A stretch of 64,000 nucleotides of DNA from Tricholomella constricta (Eukaryota; Basidiomycota; Agaricomycetes; Agaricales; Lyophyllaceae): NCBI GenBank assembly GCA_013368375.1, contig JAACJP010000063.1, positions 96,925 to 160,924 of the forward strand, read 5' to 3'. Each line of letters opens with the position of its first letter. Within the stretch, counting starts at the first letter, position 1. Shown here piece after piece: positions 12,313 to 24,042 of the stretch. Both the position numbers and the translations under genes were made by a program. The notes under the pieces were generated by a model that made no database searches, was not told where the DNA came from, and saw nothing but the letters and a program-made list of their open reading frames with translations.

Positions 12313-12979
12313 CTTGGCGGCCTTGGAGCGCGCCTGCTGCAGGAATCTTGTGCTATGGAATCTCCTTCAGCCTCCTGTGCCAGCGCGCACTCGTTATGAG
12401 TCTGCGGAAAAGGCCAGGAGGTTGGTGACGCGAAGCAAATTCTAGGATGTGTACTTTGCTTTGACAGTGTCAATGGACCAACGAGAACAAACAAGTACCC
12501 ACATGGTCGGGAGCGCCACCTGTATTACAGAATTTGTTGAACAACCCAACTGCAGGAGGGGGGACAATATCAATTGACTCGTCCACTATTTTGAGGTTGT
12601 AGCCTTGTCGCAGGCAAAACCAAGGCAGTCAGCATTGTCGTAAGTATACATACATACGTATATTTTGCCCACCCCGTACACAATCAAGCTTGATCAAATA
12701 AATTACCACATCTATCTACACTTCCTCACTTCCATCCTGCATACATATAGCCGTAGTCGTAGTATAATACCCCCCCGCGATCCCAATCCCACTCCAAGTC
12801 CTAATTCCCGTATCCGTATACGTGTCGCATCCGCGCGCCTCCCTTGACCCTCACATACTGCACGCGGTATACACTGGCTGGATCCACCCACCCACGTTGA
12901 TGCACGCCGAGCCCACGAGGGGGACCAAGAGAGGGGCGGCCCGCACCACCACCACCAAGATCATCGGACCACGACCCGC

Positions 12980-14047
12980 TCCTCAAACCTCGCAAACACA
13001 ATCGCAGAAAAACACCTCCCGGGGTTTCAGCACATTCTACACACACACACCCAGGGCCACACGTCAGCAGGTTTTAGGGTTTAGAGTTTAAGAAAGAAAG
13101 ACGCACCTCAACAAGCACACAAGGTACCCCAACCCCAACCTCCCGCGTCCACTCCGCCAGCGCCGGTAACATCCCCGCTAAACGCGTGCCCGTTCCCTTT
13201 CCGCCGTCTCGCCATCGCCATCCCCGCCCGCCTCGCCGTCGGGAGCAGGCGCAGGGGCTTGAACACGCCCCCTTCGAGAGGCCCGCAAACAGCGTCTCCG
13301 CCTCGCGATCGAGACACACCTTGAGCGCGCGCGCAAAGGGGAGGCGAGGACCGTGCGCCGGCTCATGTGCGTGTGTGGGTTAGGAGCTTCGGTGGGAGGT
13401 GCGTCGTTGGAGTGGCGGAGGTGCTGGGAGTGGGAGTAAGAGTGGGAGAGGTGAGAAACGATTCCGAGGCGGGGACTGAGACGGAGAGGAGCTCGTCCTC
13501 GAACTTGAGCAGGTCGTATGTCGCGGGGAGGTGGACCGGGAGGGACGGGAGGGATGGGAACCGCCTTGTGTGAGGACGTGCTGGACCGTTTCAAGTGTGT
13601 CGGGAAGGAGGGGCGAGAGGAAGCTGTGGTATACATATCAGTAATTGTACTGCAAACCTTCAGTAGAAGAGAGAACACCCACTTGATCCGCCGTTCCGTG
13701 CCCTCAATCGTCACTTCATGCTCGACCCGCCTCCGAAGGTCCGCAACGAGTCGGCAGAAGTCGACCAGCGTAGGCTTGTCCTTCAACGAGACCCTTCAAT
13801 CGAAACAGAGTCAGACGTGGCCCAGGGCCACATACCCGTCGAACACCTCAACACCACGCTGCGCCCGTTAGCGCACCTCCTTCCACCCGACATGCAAGAT
13901 CCACCAACTGATGGTCAAAACCCGGCTCTCCGCCTCCTCACTGATATTGTGTTCCGCTTCCGCGCCCTAATGCTCACCGAGGAGCGCGGCCGCGTCGACT
14001 GCGAGCATGTCCTCCAGGCAGCGCCCGGACGCAGAGGAGAGGGGCCA
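12980..14047 (-). pseudogene. Truncated PEX3 pseudogene
   Basis: Minus-strand sequence matches PEX3 exons 4 to 7 of the intact gene at 32.9-35.0 kb, including the helices GLEDMLAVDAAALLGE, SWWILHVGWKEV, the LVADLRRRVEHEV block and LPALAEWTREVGVG. The copy begins abruptly in the middle of exon 4 at about 14047. In-frame stops are present: TAG at 13967-13969 where the intact gene has a Gln codon, and TAA at 13868-13870 where it has Glu. Small indels disturb exon 6 and the last exon. There is no upstream part, so the copy cannot make a functional peroxin. It is a by-product of the segmental duplication. Confidence 0.88.
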
Positions 14048-17000
14048 CATCGAGATCTTTTGTTAAAATCGTATCGTACGTTTGATGCCATCGAGTCGTA
14101 GCAAAGGAGGAATGTCTCTTGAGGTCGTCTACAGCACAAAGGCCGCGTTCAACGGCGTGCGGGTGACAGCATAGCTGCCACCTAATATGACATATCGATG
14201 ACCGTGCCGCTGCCGCACCACGATGACACGTTAGTGGAATGCAATTGACATGAAGGAGCAGCTCGGCGTGGAACCACATACAAGCGTCGTGCGAGGATCG
14301 GGACGAAAGTCACTCTTTACTCCGGTACTTGGCAGACGCGGCCGGGATCAAGCAATTTACGACGTCGGGGTAGCGCTCGTCGCATCACGACTCCCCAATC
14401 CAGGCTCGTCGGCGAAGGAGATCCTGCCCCTTAAAGGCGTGGAAGCAAGTGGCATTCGAGTTCCAGCCTTTATTTTGTCAGTTAGCGCACACACATATCT
14501 TGCTGCGGTCAATCATACATGAATAGGCAAATACGTCTCATTTCTATTTTGCGTTATCAAGCTTCAGATCAGAAAAACTTCATCGTCAGTTTATCGTTTA
14601 CTCAGGCCGGATATAAGGTTACTTACCAGACACGTCAAGCAACGCAGATCCAACATACATCAGCTAAGTCATCTCAAAAAAAAATATGTCCTCCACAAAA
14701 AAGCCGCGGCCATCTGATGGACGACGACGTAAGAGGCTTTGAACAGATAATGAAGCTCCGCAAAGTCATGGTCGAAGAAGCGGCGGCCAGTTACGAGAAA
14801 GGTGCAGCGTCAGCACCGCCGAGCAAAGTACAAGAACATGCCAGGACATCCACACACACAAGTGATCGTACGAGAAAAGTGGAGCCAGTATACGGACGCA
14901 AGCGAGGCGAATTGTACCCATTCGAAGTTGTAAGTGCTGTCGATGAGCCGAAGAGGGATCACAAAAGGAGAACGCAGGGGCGAATGCTGAACAAGGAAAG
15001 ACGCCAATAACCGATGAAGTACTTCCACAATTTCGAGTGATAGTCTGCAGAGATACTGAGTAAGCTGCGTCCGTCTAGGTCGCGGAAGAGTCACGCACGA
15101 TATAATCGTCCGGTAGAATTATAAAGCCAGTTTCATTTGGCTGTCACCAGTCCTCCCTCGAAGGGAACCCTGACAGAAAGACCAGCGGATTTCAGAATGT
15201 AGACAGCAAAAGCCTTGATAAATAAGCGCACGGAACGAATCGCCAAACGGATGTAACGAGGCGAGTCGGGAACAAGGAACAAGGGGGCTCGTTTGTTCAA
15301 CGCACATGTTAATGTACCTGGTCAACGAGGGCAGGATTCCTTGCTAACAATACTTGTACTTCCACAGAAAGGGATATAGAGGTGCAGGCAAGCAGACTTC
15401 GCCGCTCAGGCAGAAAAGAAAAGGAGTTATAGAAGCCCGCTAAATTGGTCGCATACCTAGCGGTCACTGCCAGAGGTGAAGTGGACAGATGGACAGTCGA
15501 CTTCGAGGCTTGATTTGTCTTTGGCGAGGGTCGGTAGAATCGTTTCGTCCGGAGCTGAGGACATGGGAGCGAGAGGGAGAAATCGGCACGTCTAATTTTT
15601 GCACGCCAACGCACAACGCACGTGGTCGACGCGGCCGCGTTGTTCCGGCCTTGGCAGTGTCTCTTTTCCAGGTCATCGAATGCTACCACGACTGTATCTA
15701 CGCTACTTGTACGGCTCTTAAGTCTCTTACACGTTGACCCCTTTATCTTTTTCAGACCTGTGAAAATTCCAATTCGTTAGAAAAAATCTTAGACGAACAC
15801 GTTTCGAGAAACATGAAACCTATTCACTCAAAGATTATGTCGATTCCATTTCATACGCTCAGGGGATATAAGCCGCCGCGCCCACGAACCGGACAGGGCT
15901 GTGTATTCCGTAGAGTCGACTGCATTCACTAAGCCAATTGTCGTCAACGTTCTTGATGTACGGCTGTCGGCGCAGCGAGAGAAAAATCAAACTCAGGTAA
16001 GGATGAGGTACTGCTAGATTCGAGCTGGCTGCCTTTTCAGCACAGCCGCGTCTGCTCCTCCATGCTGTCTCCGGTGGCCTAGGACATAGAGATGGTGATC
16101 ATGGCCGCGATAATCTAGATGGAATGTTCGCATCCATCGTGGTATCAATCGGCCAGCCATTGTTGCAAATCAAGGATCATGTACCTACCTTGATTTGAAT
16201 CGTACGAAGAAAGAAATGGGCCATGACAGACTTGGCACCGATGGGCGCAGCAAAGAGCAGGGCAAAATAAGGTGCAGAAAGGCATAGTGAGGATGATGAC
16301 AAGCCTCAGAGAGTTTTTCAATAACCCAGTGTGGAAATTGCAGCATCGACCTGTAAGGCGTCGCACGGCATCTTGGAATCGGCGTTCCAATAAGATACGT
16401 CCGACAAATTCCACCAGGGAAGAGGCCATCAGCGCAAATGTTGGAAGAACTTACGAAGTTTGGAGTTTATGGCAAGGCAGTGTGTGTTAGTTCGGAGTAT
16501 CGTGCTCCCGACAAGCTGCAAGGGCGAGGAGTAATTTGAAGGGAAGGCCTCATTCACGGTGAATGAGCATATCCATACGATGGAGCATGTGTATCCAGTG
16601 TGTAAAAAGCTGCGCAGTGCGTCTACCATTTTTTCCGGACCAGGACGAATTGAAGTCGTACCTCATTTCCCTTCAAAAGGCTGGACGACGCCACGACACC
16701 TGCCGAGGCTGCTGATTGGTCGTGGACGCTCTCTGTGAAAAATGACGATTTTTCGCTCTGAGCAGTGGGTGGATGCCAAGTTTTAGAGATCTGATTAAGT
16801 ATTCACGTAGGTAGAACATGGAAGAGGCAGTAATTGATAATTACAGTCTGCTGGAACAATACTCAGGTACTGTTCCAAGGAGCCATGGCTGGTATGCCGA
16901 AATGGTCACAACGCCTCATCCTTGAAATCACCAGCCCGTTATGTCCGTGCCGTCTAAAGATGTGACGATATGGGGATGTAGGGAGAACATTATGAGCGTG

Positions 17001-20000
17001 AGGGATAGACCTTGCCGGCGACGATGTGGATGTACTGCACCCCAAACTGCGATCCGCGTAACTTGGGTGACATAAGCGACATCGGCGACCCAAGTTGACC
17101 TAATCACTGGACTCACTAAGTATAGAAGCAGACGGGGGGAAAGAGATGGGGACGTACACATGTGCTGAAGAAGATTGAAGGAGCTTGTGCCTAATATAAA
17201 CCCAGTAATAGTCGGCCGCATCAAGAAACGAAGGTCAAGGGATCTGGAGTATGAATCCGCCGATTGTTCAACGTCTAAGTTAGTATATTACTGCGGCCCC
17301 AGGTACTTTTGAGAAACAAGCGCCATTCCAGCAAGGTATTGGGCCGAGAGATGTGGCTGCTCGTGGAGGCTCGTGGTCGTCGGAAGGAAAATGGATCACA
17401 TCCCGTGTCTGTGACATATCGCGTCAACCCGTGGACGCGTAACGTGACAGCTCCTGTGCCTGCTTCCTTAACTGAAGCGTACACTCTGCTAATCAGAGAT
17501 AAGAGAAACCTCGAAAAAATGTACTGTGTCTCATCCTGCGGCTCTCCATCAAACACCTGGATTTGCCTGTCACGCAATTACTGCTTTTACACCAACAGTA
17601 CCGCGCCCAGTTGCAAGAGGAGGCGGGCGATGAGGTGGTGAAAATGGGAGCTCAGGACATATTAAGGGAGCGTTCTGGTCCAGGCTGTGTTAAAAGGCAG
17701 TAGCATGCGAGCCTATGCTTCTCGAAACGCCAGCTAGAAGAGTGGGACCATGGGGAGATAACTGTACATTAACTTTGTGTGCGTCTAGGTTAGCGGTTTC
17801 AGTTAAATGATTGTTTTGTCGTTGATATTTTGCTCCGCGCGTGTGGGAAATGGCGGTGTTGGTAGAGACGGGGAATCGGGCGTGGAGGGCACGGAGAAGG
17901 TCTAATGTCTTGTTCCTGCCCTCGGCTCGACCTGCCTACTCTAGCACCGCCCCCGGACGCGCCCGCGATCCATTAACTTCACTGTATCCGATCTACCGTA
18001 ATTGTACCTGGCGTACGACCCTGACTGGTCCCATCGTACGTCTGCATTGGTGTATTGCTTCTGCCCCGATAGAGCCGTATCCTGTCATAGCATCTACACA
18101 TCTTGCTCATTTAAATACTGGCCATCTACACTGATGCTCGTTATAATTGGAAAATATCAATGATGCATCTGTCACGAGGAAGGGCATAATCACATAGCGG
18201 AAACCGATGGGCCAAATAGTTCTTGTACATTGACATCGTCTAAAACATAGAAAAACGCAACTCCCAAATCCAAAGCAACGAGGAACCTCACGCACGACTA
18301 TCCATCACCATCTACATCAAGGTACACTTCCGACCGCCCTGTGCGCGGTTCATGCTTCTGGGCTTCCGGCTCCCAGCTGCACCTTCTCAACATCTGGATC
18401 GATGCGCTCTGAAGGCAACCGTTTCTGCACGCTTATAAGTTCTTGCGCTTACCTCGGCGAATTACCTCCAGAAGTACACGAGACCACGGTATGACCATGT
18501 TAGGGATATGTGCACAACGCTTGCTGCAGAGCTCAGAACTTCCAAAAAGATGGAGATGGAACAGGTAAGTGGAAAATGCACAACAGTGGCTGTGATCTGG
18601 CGAGCACGTCCCATCGGTGGGTGAAGGAGGGGCTATTTCTGCTTCTCACCGTTCACGCAGCAGCTCTTTCTCGCATTTGGAACGAACTCGCAGCTCTGAA
18701 TTTGCGTGCCCTAAGTTCTAATCTGCCCGTCCGCCAAAGATGCATCGTGCAATTGCTCGTAGGTTCTGCTTAGGAAAGCGAAAGGCAGGGCCACTTATTT
18801 ACACCCCGTCGGAGTGTCCCATGTTTTCGCCCCTGCGTTTCAACTTGGGCGTTATCTGTCTATTCTGCGCATGCTCGGGCGTCCGTCGACCACAAGCGCG
18901 GGCCAACTTGGGGATATACGACGTGACCATCACGCTCGCCGGCCACTGTGCTTTTCAAGCGCTACTTGCTGCGTTCCCCACGAACAGGTGCGCGCCGATC
19001 TGTCAATGTCATTTCAACATCGTATCGTGACTAAACTGAGATTGCGTATTACTTATAAATAGATGGTGATAGGCTCACCCTGTGGAGATGTTGAAAATTG
19101 AGAGAACGAAGACTACATTATATAGAGTTAGTAGAGTCTGCGCGTCAAACATCACCGGCCGGGCGATCGAGGCATTCAAATAATTGACGGCGCCGTGGAG
19201 CAGGGAAACAACACGATCCGAGCTACAATCCGATAACTCCAGTCGTTCAAATGCATGGCGCAAAATTCCAGGTATTAGACGACTGTGCTAGGGGAAAAAG
19301 GTTTGGGTAGGGGCCCGCTCAGACTGCGTTGGTCACACGTCGTGGCGGCCCAGATACACATATCGCGCATCGTCACAACGGTGACAGCGTCTCCTGGCAG
19401 TACTCAGACTGTTATGTAGGCAAAGCGGATCTGCGGTGCGATGGTTCCGACCAGAGCGCGCACGTCCGCTGGTACGCAAATAGACCTGCATCATTACTCA
19501 CCTAATGCACCGGCTCCAAAGTCTACCTCTCTCCGTGTGCCTATGTTATGTGGTTCTGAATACTTGCAGTCCGATCATGAGCGCAGGAAGCAGTTTCGTG
19601 CGTGGTTTAGCATTCCGAGCAATCAAACCTCAAGGCCTCAAGCCTCGTCATAGCTGATGTCGCGACGGATCCGGGTTCTGAATGATGTTAAGAGGATTTT
19701 GAAGGTGCAATGAGCGAGCAAAGGCAACTGGTGCGTACGTGCATTGCCTTTGAGCGAGCCTGGTGCGAGCGATGGAGGGCATGAGGAGGAATTTATGCGG
19801 TTTTTCACACGGTCCGTGTTCTGTTCGCGACAGGATGTGTGGTATCCAACTTGAGGACTTGCACTGTGCCCTACAACCCAAATTCGACTCTAACTTCTCC
19901 ATTGGTTCGGAAAAGGATTCAAGAGCATGCCTACCTGTTGCAAATACATCCCAAGGACTTACCTTCTCCTTTCGTCTCTCGGTCACGTCCAAATTTCGTC

Positions 20001-20363
20001 CTTGAATTTTTAATCTGCTCCTGCTCCTGCCATTCGGAGCGCTTCGACAGGCTATTTTGGCGACCACGGTTCTGCGCGTGCACAGCCTTTACTCGATCCC
20101 CACTCATCATTAGCGCTTTGTGTCCTCTTGTAAAGGTATCTAGCCTTTTGATTACCACTACCGGTCGCGATCTCGATACATCATTACAGCAATCAGCGCC
20201 TTGAATCAAGAACCGTGTAAGTGTGCCGGAGGACTGCGGAAGGCATCTCTATTTTTTGGCGGATGTTCTTGGAGACCGGAATATCCTACTTACTTAAAGG
20301 GAGCGGCATGGATAGGCAAGCTCTTCACCCCCCCTTTCCTCCTCCCTGAGCTCGCTTCCTAAC
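14048..20363. other. Gene-poor interval, 6.3 kb
   Basis: I see no intact gene here. The GC content looks lower than in the flanking genes and open frames are short and overlap on both strands. A 14519-15010 plus frame (163 codons) has no recognisable domain. A weak hint of a decayed multi-spanning membrane protein gene lies on the minus strand at about 16.1-17.25 kb. The interval starts exactly at the edge of the duplicated arm A and ends at the GMC oxidoreductase gene. Confidence 0.5.
16145..17260 (-). pseudogene. Possible decayed membrane-protein gene (DUF6534-like)
   Basis: Minus-strand fragments resemble pieces of the very common agaricomycete multi-pass membrane family DUF6534: a short hydrophobic exon PTITGFILGTSSFNLLQHM followed by a GTACGT donor near 17160, and a C-terminal piece reading FAAPIGAKSVMAHFFLR near 16215-16270. 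The pieces lie in different frames without a full set of convincing splice sites between them. I base this on remembered family pattern only. It could be chance. Confidence 0.2.
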
Positions 20364-22992
20364 ATGCTAATAGCAGACTATGTTATTGTCGGTGCCGGCC
20401 TCGCTGGGATACCGCTTGCAGTGCGGCTCTCCGAGAATCCAAATGTGACGGTGACCGTCCTGGAGGCAGGCGGAGACAAGTTCCACGACGTCAACCTCGA
20501 TACACCTGGTAAGCACGCACGTTCGACCGACCATCTTCGTCTTTCTTGTCTAATCTGGGAGAACAGCGTACATCCTTAACAACCTTGGTGACCCCAATAA
20601 GGACTGGTCGTTCTTCAGCGCGCCCCAGGCGCATCTCGGTGGACGGTCGCTATATCTCCCGAGGTGGGTATCATAACAAATCGCCGGTTGAGTTATCTTT
20701 AGTAAAACTCTGTCGTAGGGGTAAAGGAATCGGTGGCAGTAGCTTAGTACGTCATTCGCACCATTCGCATTGAATTGTCGCTCATTGAAGTTTGATAGCT
20801 ACATTATATGGAAGTTAATCGGTGGGTTGCCATCGTTCGGCTGTATCTTACCCATCACTAAGTTCTTTTGATTCTCAGAGCATCGGTGGTCGAGTATAAT
20901 GGTACAGAGAGTCCTTCATAAACGCTATCCTCCTTAGCTTAATCTTTTTTTCAACAGCGCTGGGGCAGCTGGTGTCTCCAGATTGGAGCTGGAATAACCT
21001 TCTGTCATACTTCCGGAAGGTCAGACTGCGCGATGGAATGCTACCCGATCTACGCTAACTCCGCTCTAGTCCGAAACGTTCACTTACAGCAAACAAGAGG
21101 TGCAAGAGTATGGGTTCCAATTTGACAAACTCTATCAGGGCACGAAAGGACCTGTACAGAGAACTATACCCCGCTGGATAGACCAGATCGCACAGCCTTG
21201 GATCAAGACCCTTAAACTCATGGGTATCCAATACGATGCAGACGCGGTATTTCTATCTTTCCGCATTCCCTTTCTTGTTCCAACTGTCCTGATTTTCTGT
21301 TTCTGTGATAAGAACGATGGGGGCTTGACGGGCGCGTGGCTCAGCACCCATACCATTGATCGCCATTCAGTCCGAAGTTCAGCAGCTTCGGCAAGTGTTC
21401 TTCACTTCCGCCTCTTGGGCCCGAGTCTGACATATATACGTTCGCGCGACAGGCGTATTATGAGCCCAACCAATCGCGAGCTAACCTCAAAGTCATTACC
21501 GGCGCTCACGCAGCAAGGGTCCTGACGTCGACGACGAAGGGGACTGATGCTGTTGTCGCGACTGGCGTGGAATTTTTGAAGGACGGCACACAACAGACGA
21601 TACAGGCAAACAAGGAAGTCATCTTGTGCGCTGGTAGTTACCAGACGCCTCAGCTACTGGAATTATCGGGTGGGTATATATATACCTTGATCGATATTGC
21701 TTGAATAACACTGAAGCTGCTACCTAGGCATTGGAGATCCGGACGTTTTGAGCAAGTTTGACATTCCGGTCGTCGTCGATTTGCCGGGAGTGGGCAAAAA
21801 CCTTCGTATGTGCTTCTACCCTCGATATTGATCATTTCTGACGTGCGAATTTCAGAGGTCAGTAGCGTCTTCATCGTCATCTATATTGACGTGACCAACG
21901 ATTACACAGGAACACGTCACTGTCCCGTATACCGCGAAACTCACCCCAGGGCATACAACATGGGAGAACTTGACGGACCCCAGCTTCGCTAAGGAGCAGG
22001 AGGACTTATAGTGAGTTGCATATGGCAGCGTGGTAATGACCTTTGAAACTGACTCCCTCGACCCCGGTATCGCAGCAAGACCGCGGGCGGGGGGATGCTC
22101 TCCACCGTTCCCTCCACTTTTGCGTTCCTGCCTTTCAAAGATTTCGACCAGGACGGGACAATTGCGCGTTCGATCAACAGCCTAACGCTCCCTAACACGA
22201 CATCGATTGCCGTCCAGAAGCAGTGGGTCCACGAGGCCGGAGTGGCCTTCCTCGAGTACGTCGAGCGAGTCCCGCACCATCACTCAACAAGCGCTAACTT
22301 TCCATGGGCGGGGTAAGGCTCAACGCCTTCGATCGGTTCATACCCGGTTTAACAGTGACGAAGCCCGAACCAAACACAAACTACATGTCTACCTTCGTCA
22401 TCCTCCTCCACCCCTTCAGCCGCGGCTCCGTGCACATCGCCTCCAGAGACCCGACCGCCCCACCCAACATCGACGTCAACATGCTAGAGCACGACACTGA
22501 CATCGCGATCCTCGTGAGGGGGTACCGCATCGTCCGGGAACTCGCCCGTGCGGGGCCGCTTAAGGACCATATTGCCAGTGAGGTGTCGCCCGGCGAGCAG
22601 GTCCAGACGGACGAGGAGCTCGCAGAGTATATCCGGAAGACGGCGGGGACCACGTACCACCCTGTTGCGACCGTTAGCATGCTTCCGCGTAACCTCGGAG
22701 GGTGTGTCGATGCGGAGCTCAAGGTCTATGGAACGGCGAATCTGCGGGTGGTGAGTGGCGCATTCTTGTTTTCTTGTTTTAAAGGTTTTCGGAACTTACT
22801 TGCTTCCATGGACGGACGGACACAGGTGGACGCTTCCATTTTTCCTTTCCAAATGTCTGGCCACCCCCAGGCTACGCTATACGCCGTCGTCGAGAAGGTA
22901 AGCGCGGAACTATAAGGATGGGCTGGCCATGCTTAAAATTGTCTTCGTTCTTTCAGATCGCGGATGTTATCAAGTCGGAGAATCGGAAATAA
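20364..22992 (+). CDS. GMC oxidoreductase (aryl-alcohol oxidase-like FAD enzyme)
   Basis: FAD-dependent alcohol oxidase or dehydrogenase of the GMC superfamily; substrate unknown. I read 16 exons: 20364-20508, 20567-20663, 20719-20746, 20799-20821, 20879-20901, 20958-21019, 21070-21246, 21313-21390, 21453-21669, 21728-21805, 21856-21857, 21910-22010, 22076-22255, 22318-22750, 22826-22897, 22957-22992. The sum is 1752 nt or 583 aa, normal for the family. The N-terminus has the FAD-binding motif [15 protein letters not shown] and VLEAGG, then KGIGGSS. The active-site pair is His518 (TYHPVAT) and His561 (SGHPQAT), the His-His type seen in aryl-alcohol oxidases. No signal peptide is visible from ATG 20364; an upstream exon is possible because CTAAC...AATAGCAG just before could be a 3' splice site. 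Exon 11 is only two bases and the intron after exon 8 is GC-AG. Confidence 0.88.
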
Positions 22993-23121
22993 TCCGCAAC
23001 AGATACCATATGTTTATTCATTACTAATAATATCATTGCTACCCGCTACTCATACGTCATGGTGTACCACCGGCGTCGTCATTCGTCATTGCGCGACTAC
23101 TCGACTTTACCACAAACCACC

Positions 23122-23548
23122 ATGGACTTTCTCAAAGGCAACGAAAACAAGCAAACTACCGCTTCCGAGAGCGGCAGTGGTTCCGAAGGCGGCAGTGGCG
23201 GTATTATGGACAAAATGAGCAGTGCCATGGGTGGTGGGCAGGCGGGGGAGAAAAATGAAGGTCGCTTTCCTCTCTCTTTCGATAACCTCCTAAACGTCTG
23301 TGCTCACCATCTGTTCCAGATTATCTTGACAAAGGTACGTTACAAGGGGACCCTCGCGAATCAGTCGAGCTGAGTGCCCCTACCACATGGTAGCCGTCGA
23401 CTTTGTGCAACAGCGTATGGGTGGAGGGCAGCAGTCGGACGAGAATGCGGTCGAGCAAGCCAAGGACGAGACAATCTCGGACACGATTCGTGCCAAATAT
23501 AAGAGTGCGACTGGGAAGGAGTTTCCCATCGCAGACAAGCCTAAATAG
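23122..23548 (+). CDS. Small conserved fungal protein, 102 aa, function unknown
   Basis: Three exons, 23122-23260, 23320-23334 and 23394-23548, sum to 309 nt. The middle exon is a 15-nt micro-exon coding the core of DYLDKA. The protein starts MDFLKG, has a Ser/Gly-rich segment, then GGIMDKM, YLDKAVDFVQQRM, EQAKDETISDTIR and ends KEFPIADK. I recall this arrangement (MDFLK start, DKAVDFVQ helix, AKDE.ISD.IR.YK.ATGK.FP end) from short, hydrophilic fungal proteins often described as stress-related, but I cannot name a function. No signal peptide or membrane segment is present. The first donor GTCGCT is weak, the others are good. Confidence 0.75.
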
Positions 23549-24042
23549 GAGAGGGATTTCAGCGATACATACATGCATATGAATACTCAAAGTAAATACA
23601 CGATGATTCTTGATGATTTGCCTACAAAACCATTGTAGGGACGTTGATCCTGTCTCAATCAAATTGCAACCACCTCCGCGATCGTAGGGTCAAACGAGCA
23701 TAATTATAAATCACTGACGCGACCCACCTTCGACCGACAACCTGGTGAGATTCAGCGAGCATGACTATACATCACTGACGCAGCGCACCCTCCATCCAGC
23801 TTACTGAGTGGCATACGGGTCTGAAGCAGAGTTGAAGAGTCGCGGCGCGAAGTAGGGATGCATTTTCGAAGTCCCAGGCTGTTGGGATAGCCTGACAGGG
23901 ATAGCCACAGAGCAGGTGTCTGCTCGTAACGAGGGTTCCTGATCCTGCGAGGTATAAAAGGAATTTGGCGTGAGAATGCGGCTGAGGGATTTACCTCTAA
24001 GTTATAAGAGCACTGAGATGGGGACGCTTGAGTCGTATTCTT
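23549..24042. other. Intergenic, short direct repeat
   Basis: No gene is seen. A repeated motif occurs at about 23698-23728 and 23756-23785 (GAGCATAATTATAAATCACTGACGC-like and GAGCATGACTATACATCACTGACGC-like), 58 bases apart. It could be regulatory or a small tandem duplication. Confidence 0.5.

Larger units (their letters stand above)
10470..14047 (-). repeat. Inverted segmental duplication, arm A (derived copy)
   Basis: On the minus strand this arm reads PEX3 3' part (from about 14047), intergenic spacer, then the cysteine-cluster gene (to about 10470). The same order occurs on the plus strand at about 33858-37997. Similarity is visible in exons, introns and the spacer, for example the stretch ending in GTGCAGTATATGAG-like sequence downstream of PEX3. 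Arm A starts inside PEX3 exon 4, so it is a truncated copy. The arms are separated by about 19.8 kb. Confidence 0.85.

Noticed and set aside
13178..13786. 202-codon minus-strand frame that could be taken as a gene
   Set aside because: It is a chance-open part of the PEX3 pseudogene and changes frame relative to the intact copy.
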